A stretch of 64,000 nt of DNA, from contig NC_088296.1 of the NCBI RefSeq assembly GCF_032854445.1, positions 10,140,706-10,204,705 on the forward strand, written 5' to 3'. The notes beneath the pieces were generated by a model. It was not told the origin of the DNA. It saw only the letters and a program-made list of their open reading frames with translations, and made no database searches. A program made the position numbers and the translations under genes. Numbering within the stretch: position 1 is the first letter of the stretch; each line of letters starts with the position of its first letter. Positions 12,701 to 21,700 of the stretch are shown in pieces. The stretch comes from Liolophura sinensis (lineage: Eukaryota > Mollusca > Polyplacophora > Chitonida > Chitonidae).

Positions 12701-15700
12701 CAGAGCAGCGACGACAGTGTGATAGCTGGTAAATAGTCACTCGAAACCGATGAAACAGGGCCTCGTATCAATTTACCCCCGTCAGGGTTTTATTCTAACT
12801 GCTCATATGGATGCGTAAATAGTAGATCTTTACACGCTCCTATAGATCGAGCGGTTCGGCTTACTTCCAAGGTTAAATCCATATGGTTGAACGTACTAGT
12901 ATCTGACAACATCCAGTGGCACACAACGATATCTCAATGTCGGTACAGTGTTTATTTATTTATTTATTTGACTGTATTTTAACGCTATGCACATAAAGTT
13001 TTGCAACATACAACCATGGTCTGCTTTCTTTGCAGAGCCAACCAGAATGTCTGTGCTAAACAACCGTAGTTACTGAAAAACTTTCCCATGTATGACGTAA
13101 AACTGTGTATATCAAACTGTGGAATGTATATATTTTTATTTAACTGGTAGTTTATGCCGTGCTCAAGAATATTTAACTTATACGACAGCGGCCACCATTA
13201 TTCTGGTAGGAAAACCACGACCATCCGCAGGTTGCTCTAAGACCTTTATTCTCAAGTCACTCAGCATATAAAAGTCACCACACCACCATTGTACTGTGGC
13301 TGAGAGATTAACTTACCTTGATTGCACCCCAACTTCTCACCGTTTTTCTTACTATATCCTTTTGTACAGGCGCATGTGTAGTGGCCTTCTGTGTTTTCGC
13401 ATATAGAGTTGTTACCACAAATCCCCCACTTTTCGACACATTCGTCAATATCTGAAGACCACGTAAAAAACATAAAACTAGATACGGCTAAATAATGGAT
13501 GCATACTTTAAATATAACCCAAGTAATTTTTGCTTTGCTTTTGCTGTGACTCATCAGACATTCAGCACCTTGTCAATTACACTGTTTTAGGCTCTGTGGT
13601 ACATGGGTTTAATAATATTTCTTCATTAGGTTGATGCTACAATTAATGCTAGACTCAAGAATCTTTCACTTCTGTAATGCTGATCAACTTAAATTATGTG
13701 TGGGTAATACCAGTGCCGTGAGTAAACCATTGAGTTATGGCAGGTTGCCGGCTTGCTATCCCACCTGTGTCGTATAGACATGCACACCACATTGGTGGAA
13801 GGAAAATTGCTTTCGTAAGAAGGTTTTGACGTGCGCCTCGAATGTCCTGGGGATTCATAGGCAAACGCCTTGAACACTTGAGTATGACCTGCACTTTGTG
13901 GGATAATGATGAAGGCCCATGCATGAGGATGATACAGGCAACAGCATTAGAATGATAATGATCCCGGCACGGGATGATAAAGATAACAACATCCAGATGA
14001 TAAATATGCCAGCATCAGAATGTAAAGATACCAGTATTAGGATAAAGATCTCTACATTAGAAAGATAAAGATCTCAGTATTAGGATAAAGATCTGTGCAT
14101 AGGCATGATAAAGATCCCAGTATTAAGATGATAAAGACGGCAGTATCAGGATAAAGATCCCGGTATCAGGATAATAAATATCCTTGTATCATGATGTAAC
14201 GTTCTCGGCATCAGGAGATAAAATCACAATATCAGGATAAAGATGTCTGCATCAGGAAGATAAAGATCTCAATATCAATACACACATTCCAGCATCAGTA
14301 TAAATACCCCAGCATCAGTATAAAGGCCCCAGCATCAGTATAAAGGCCCCAGCATCAGTATAAAGACCCAAGCATCAGGATGATGAAGATCTCAGTATAA
14401 GGATAGATACATAAGGAAGATAAAGATCCCAGTATCAGTACACATATTCCAGTATCAGTATAAAGGCCCCAGCATCAGTATAAAGGCCCCATCATCAGTA
14501 TAAAGACCCCAACATCAGTATAAACGCCCCAGCATCACGATGATAAAGATCTCAGTATGAGGGTAGATACATAAGGAAGATAAAGATCCCAGTATCAGTA
14601 CACATATTCCAGCATCAGTATAAAGGCCCCAGCATCAGTATAAACGCCCCAGCATCAGTATAAACGCCCCAGCATCACGATGATAAAGATCTCAGTATAA
14701 GGATAGATACACAAGGAAGATAAAGATCCCAGTATCAGTACACATATTCCAGCATCAGTATAAAGGCCCCAGCATCAGTATAAAGGACCCAGCATCAGTA
14801 CAAAGACCCCAGCATCAGGATGATAAAGATCTCTGTATCAGTATACATATTCCAGCATCAGTATAAAGGCCCCAGCATCAGTATAAAGACCCCAGCATCA
14901 GGATGATAACGATCTCTGTATCAGTATACATATTCCAGCATCAGTATAAAGGCCCCAGTATCAGTATAAAGGCCCCAGCATCAGTATAAAGACCCCAACA
15001 TCAGGATGATAAAAATCTCTGTATCAGTATACATATTCCAGCATAAAGACCCCAGCATCAGTGTAAAGGCTCCAGCATCAGTATAAAGGCCCCAGCATCA
15101 GTATAAATACCCCAGCATCACTGTAAAGGCCCCAGCATGACGATGATAAAGATCTCAGTATAAGGATAGATACATAAGGAAGATAAAGATCCCAGTATCA
15201 GTATACATATTTCAGCATCAGTATAAAAACCCCAGCATCAGTATCAAACTGGTGGAATCTATTTATTTATTTATTTAACTTGTGTTTTACGCCGTGCCCA
15301 GGAATATCTAACTTGTACAAAGGCGGCCAACACTATGCTGAGAGGAAAACCACGACCATCCGTATATTGCTGACAGACCTTTATTCTCAAGTCGCTCATC
15401 ATATTGCTTTAATAAGTACGTAAGTTCGGCTTGAACATTTGGTTATGACCTGCTCCTTGTTGAATAATAATGACGGCCCCTGCATCAGCATTATGAAGGC
15501 CCCAGCATCAGAATGATAAATGTCTGAATATCAAGATGCAAAGATCCCAGTATAAGAATAAATATCCCAGCATAAGGATGATAAAGATGCCAGTATCAGG
15601 ATAAAGATCCCTACATCAGGATGAAAAATATCCCAGCATCCGGCTGTAAAGATATTAGCATCAAGATCCCATTATAAGGATAAAGACATCCGCATCAGGT

Positions 15701-18700
15701 TGATAAAGGCCCCAGTCTAAGGATGAAAAGGCAGGCATGTTAATACAAGGCCAGATTAAACAGTTAGACTTTCCTCCATATAGTCATTGCCATGTTTGCT
15801 GATCATTTTGGTTCTAGTAAGGGAACCAGCAAAGTACCAAAGATAGAAGAAAAAAACCTACAGAACAGGTATCTCACAATGTATGAAGTCATACACTGCT
15901 GATTAAATCTTCAGATTTGATTATTGAATTAATTATTGTCTTTACATTTTGTCTAGTTTCTGTTTGCAAAGAGATATTTGGATTCAACTCTTCGTTATAA
16001 AACCGTTCATTGCCTGGATGTTTCACTGAAGCAGACGATTAATGGGCCAGGTGTCAAAATGCAAAATTCATAGAGATGAACCGGTACGTCTTTACATGTC
16101 CATGGATTCATCATAAAAAGTATCCAGCCATTGTGCTTGGAAGTATCCTGGGTTGTCCTCCTAAACCTGTCTGTACCAGATCAACAACTGGCACACCAGA
16201 CAAAAATCAGACAAAGTAAGAATATGAATCATTCTTTGTACATATCTTATTTTATCAACTCTTGGTTTTATTGAATATGTGACGCCGGTTATGGATGGAA
16301 GAAAGCGGATTGCCCGGTTTGCCACGTGCTTGACAATCTTGACTTAAAGCCACAGTCTGGGCTCGCTTACCCCAAGGATCATACAACACCTAGAATTAAT
16401 TCTAGAATTCACTTTACAATCGATTGTAAAAATAAGTTACACTGCTTGCACCCAGGAGATTGTAAAACCATGGTAACTTTTCGGATAATAACTTTTCGGA
16501 GCTTCTGTCCCGATTGTAGGCCAAACTTGTCTTGTAGACAAAGCAGGCCTGTGTACCACTGAATTACTTATTCTTGTATTCATTTTCAAACGCGTTACAT
16601 CATATTTATTCAGCAGATAGCATCTAATATGAACATCTGAAAAAAAAACTCTGGTAGCATCTTTTTGACAATTAAACTGCACATGTTTGTAAATCGAGTA
16701 TAGATGTTAGGCAAATATCTGCAATTAAAGGCAAAGACCACAGTAAAATAAAATATATGTCACATAAAAGACCATCAACACTGTCCAAGAAACACGTTCG
16801 ATTTAATTGGGCTTTTTTTCCCCTTGAAATAGTTCGCTTCAATATTCATTGGGCTAGTGTATTCATAAATCTGTACACGTATGCATTAATGAAAATAGCA
16901 GTCTATATGTGTTAAGCGGCAAACACCTGATACGAAACAACTGGTCCCAATAGTCAGAAAAGGTAACCGTACGATCCAAAGTTTGAAATGTGTTTTACTT
17001 GAGGAAAGGTTCTTGCGTATTGCGCTAAATAAACAATCAAAGATAAATAAATCATTAGCATAGGATATGTGATATGTCGAAATACTCACCTAGACATTGC
17101 CCTGTAGATGATCGACTTGCGCGGACGGAACAATCACACGCTTTTACCTGTGTATTACTGACAAGGACCGCACTGCATGTGGTACTGGCAAGACAATTAT
17201 GCCCACCAGACCCACAGTTTCCTGTTTATCAACAAGAGAGTAAACTGCACTTACCCGCTATGATGGCCCAAAGCTATAGCATTTATTTAACAACGCTAAC
17301 CCGTCATGACAATTTTACACGTATTTCACTTGTTTTGCAGTTACATTGTTCAGGCTACTCACTGACCTATGAGGTAGATCCCACCTTTATAGTTATGATG
17401 CACTAAAACTTTAACAAAATACACCACCTTGCAAAATAGTGCTATAATAGCACTAACCTTATTGTAACAAACCGGCCCGGATAGCACAGTTGGTAGAGCG
17501 TCCGCTTCGGGACCTGTAGATCCAGGATCAACCCTTGATCGAGTCACACCTAAGACTTTAAAAGAGGAAGTTGTATCTTCCTCGCTTGGCGTTCAGTATG
17601 AAGGAGATAGTGCAACGACTGGGTGACCCGTATCAGTATAATGGCTCGGGCGGGGCGGCTTACTTGCCTTCGGTAAGTCGTCTCAGTGAAGCAGCACTAA
17701 ATAAAAGAGCGGTGGAAATCCGCCCTGCAACAATTAGGCACATTACACGTACATGCACCCTAATGATTCCTTCGTCGTCATGTGACTGAAAAATTGTTGA
17801 GTACGACGTTAAACCCCAAGCACTCACTCACTTATTGTAACGATAACTTACGCAGACAAAACTTGTTAGGGATTCCTTGTTGTGTGAATGGACCATACCA
17901 TCCGTCCTGACACCCACAGTGCTTTCCCTCCACACATGACGTCCTATATCCGCATTTCCCTTCACAGGTATCTGCTGTAACGCCTGTGGGGGTTGAAGAT
18001 TAAACTATCCCCGGTATATCACTTTAAACAAATTCGAATTACTACTATTATTTTAAGTGAACACGAAGTCAGCCTCTAAATTTGCAATGCTTCTCAACGT
18101 TTCCCAGAGATGTTCTAAAAGTGTTTAAATTCTACGAAATTATAAAGGAAATACGAAATGATCCCCTCTATCTAGCCAGTCCTTTGGTTACTCCATGTTT
18201 TTACCATATTATCTAGTTAGCGTGTCGTCACACCAGTTAGGAGCTCTCCTGTAGCATTGTTACTTAAGTCAGTGGCGTTTCCCAAATTCAGTGTACCTGG
18301 TCAAGCATGAAACTTTTCAGAGAAAATTAAATAAAGCGGCAGATACCCACTCAAAAGTTTTAGCGCTTTCTTTCCCAAATTCACGAACTATATTTGAGTT
18401 TGAAAGTGCACCATCGGGGTAGACAATTTCGTAATAAATTTGGCTTCGCGGAGGAAATTTTATGCAAGAAAACCTTCTCATTCTCACGCAATGTGTGTAA
18501 GTGTTGTTACCAGCTCGCCCAAACAACTTACTGCAGACGACTGTTCAACATATAAGTAGTGGGACATAGGGAGGTAGCTCTTCCACAAAACTCTATGACT
18601 GTTCATTTAAAAAAAGCTTTTATTTGAAGAGAAACATAACAAATACATAACATTGAAATAATAAGGCTGTGGTCGTCAATGTTGTTTTCGATTTTTCCTT

Positions 18701-21700
18701 AAAGAGAAAAACACACATTAAAATAAGGGACCACCTCTAGCTATATATTGTCTGCGTTATGATATTATCAATGGTGATATAACATAAGTTTAATCAATAT
18801 ATTTGCAACAGAATATGGTATCGTCAGCCAACAAATAAGATCGGCCTGCACTCTGATCTTAATTTTTTAAAAATTTTTTAATACATTCCTAAGTATTGTC
18901 AGAATTGATATTAAATGCATGCGGTGTGATATAAACAGCAAACGTACATTCAAATAAAAAGACACACCTCACAGCTTTATTAGAACATTGGTACGTTAAG
19001 ATGATATACACAATGGGATAAAAAATAGTTCTCTTAGATAGATAAAAATAATCTTAAATATACACCGTGGACGAAGCCAACATGAGCTGGACTTGAACTC
19101 ACGGCGAGCGCATTGGTGAGAGACTTGTGGGTTATTGCGGGGCGCTGACGTGCTTACCCCCTCGGCCACGGAAGGCCAGTAATCGCAAGGCCAATTAGCA
19201 AATAAAAGTTCAACAATACAACATGTTCTCAAAAACGCTTTTCTGCTGAAAATGCTATTTGCAAAGGAGTTTTCACTCTCTTTTTCTGATTTTGGCATCA
19301 TTTTTGATGTTTTTTTCTCGTTCATGTTTAACAGTCAAATGGCCACAGAAGGTCACACTAACAATCAAAAGCTGGTAAGTGTTTTGACGTCACAAAATAT
19401 CGCGTGACGGTTTCAGTGCTAGTGATTTGCCATATCTAAAAGAGTTTCCACAAATTGGCAACTTCGAGGGAACTGTCCTTCCGTGAATTTTTCGCAATTT
19501 TGAATTCCACCTCCTCAAAATATGCTTTTTTATTCTCAAATTTTCTCGAGGAAAAAGACTAGTTATCTATTAAAAGACGGGGAAATTAAATCCCCTGTGA
19601 AAATGATCACACGGGCATATTTTAGTGAATGAATTCTCTCTTTTTTCCAGGTCATAAAAAGATGATAAACTAAATTCCACACTAACACTTAATTTTCCCC
19701 CAATGAGAAGCCTTTATTTCTCCCCACGCTTTGCAGAATAACTTTTATTCTCTTTTTTCAATGGCTAAATAAACAGAATTCGGAAATTTTCCGTTCCGCG
19801 GTCCCGTACTAAAATCTATTGAACGGTGTGAAATTTATTTTGATGTCCCGTGAGATTACTTCATTTCGTCATTGCTCTGGCTTGAGTTGTCCTGATGTAT
19901 CCTCTTACTTATTTATTTATTTGGAGGAAACCGAGGGAGATCTGCGGAAAAAGGGAGTTGGCGGGGGTGTAGGGCGTGGACGAAGCCAACATGAGCTGGA
20001 CACTTGAACTCACGGCGAGCGCATTGGTGAGAGACTTGTGGGTCATTGCGGGGCGCTGACGTGCTTACCCCCTCGGCCACGGNNNNNNNNNNNNNNNNNN
20101 NNNNNNNNNNNNNNNNNNNNNNNNNNNNNNNNNNNNNNNNNNNNNNNNNNNNNNNNNNNNNNNNNNNNNNNNNNNNNNNNNNNNNNNNNNNNNNNNNNNN
20201 NNNNNNNNNNNNNNNNNNNNNNNNNNNNNNNNNNNNNNNNNNNNNNNNNNNNNNNNNNNNNNNNNNNNNNNNNNNNNNNNNNACGCTATCAGCAGACAGG
20301 CCAGACCCAAGACAGACAAGATCGGGAAGACCGAGGGTAACAACTGCGGCTGAAGATCGCTACATCCGGCAGATCCACCTCCGAAACCGATTCGTCACGG
20401 CGACGTCAACAGCGGCGACGGCACTAGGCCATCAGCCCCAGAACAACACTGCGTCGTCTTCGTCAGCTGGTTTAGGACCTTACCGCCCCTTCCGTGGGAT
20501 GGCCTTGACCTTTTACACGTCAACGCAGATTGTGTGGGCACGTATTGTACGTCGGTGGCAGCGACGTGATTGGGCGAGAGTGCTGTTTACAGACGAGAGC
20601 AGATTCTGTCTATTCAGGAACGATGGCAGAGTTCGAGTTTTCCCGACAAAGAGGCGAGCGTCTCGCGCCAAACTGCGTAAGAGAGGTTTTATCCGTTTGG
20701 AGGCGGAGGGCGTCATGGTTTGGGGAGGGATTTGTGACCAAATGAAGACGCAAGCGGGTTATTGTGCGAGGTAATCTGACTGGCCAGCGATACGTTGATG
20801 AGGTACTGAGACCTGTCGTCGTTCCTTTCCTCCAACGACAGCCAAGAGAATCGATCTTGCAACACAGACAACGCAAGACTTCACACTGCCCGCATTGTTA
20901 CAGGCTACCTCGAGACCGTCATCGTCTTGCCCTGGCCAGCCAACTCACCAGACATGAACCCCATTGAGCATCTCTGGGATCACCTTGACCGCCGTTTGAG
21001 ACAGCTGGTTGCCTCCTCAACTAACCAACAGAAACTTGAGCAAGCTCTTGTTAAACCTATGGAACGTTATCCCTATTGACGTCATCCGGCGACTGACGAC
21101 GTCAATGCGGATGCGTGTGCTTGCTTGCATTGATGCCCAGGGTGGCCACACTCGCTACTGATAACTGTAGTCCTTCATTTCTGTGGATTCTTTGACTTTA
21201 CATGCACTTGCCAGTTAACTTTACATTTGTGTAATTTTTTCTTCTGACCCTTGTCTCTTTCATTGTGTTCTGTGGCCAACTGATGCCAATATTTTAAAGC
21301 TTTTTTTGAGGGAATATTTTACAATGATTCTTGTTTATAAACCAATCTTCTTAATTCTTTCATCTGCCTTTGTTTTTTGTTTTATGGGCTCAAGAAGTGG
21401 GTGGAGCCTTTCTTTTGCCTGGTAGTTTAACATCAGAGGAAGTATTAATGGAGCTTCTATTTATTATCAATTTTTGTGATGACGTGATAAAAACTAATTT
21501 TCTTCTGTTATGTTTTATTATAACTGTTCATGTTATGCTTAAATATTTACTCTTCATGCCCTATGCGAGCATTGTGGCCTAAGGTAAGCTATGTGAAAAA
21601 ATGATGTTTACTGCTATTCATAAAACCTCTCTGGCCTACATTTACCCGTTGCTGCAATGTCGTAGCATTTAGTAAATAATCTCATGAAAACAATGCTGAT

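Noticed and set aside
13935-15245. Possible CRISPR-like array
   Set aside because: Units are contiguous and degenerate without unique spacers of fixed length, and the context is a eukaryotic intron; this is satellite DNA.
16326-16682. Overlapping frames on both strands in gene A intron
   Set aside because: No domain, no splice-compatible Cys pattern and no copy in the other units.
17469-17560. tRNA gene (A- and B-box-like words)
   Set aside because: These are heads of SINEs with full SINE bodies, CACT tails and target duplications; no cloverleaf of a functional tRNA was recognised. The same applies to 30245, 43715 and 49343.
20046-20774. Long plus-strand frame spanning the N run
   Set aside because: Translation through 200 unknown bases is meaningless; only the Tc1 part after 20282 is kept, as a pseudogene.
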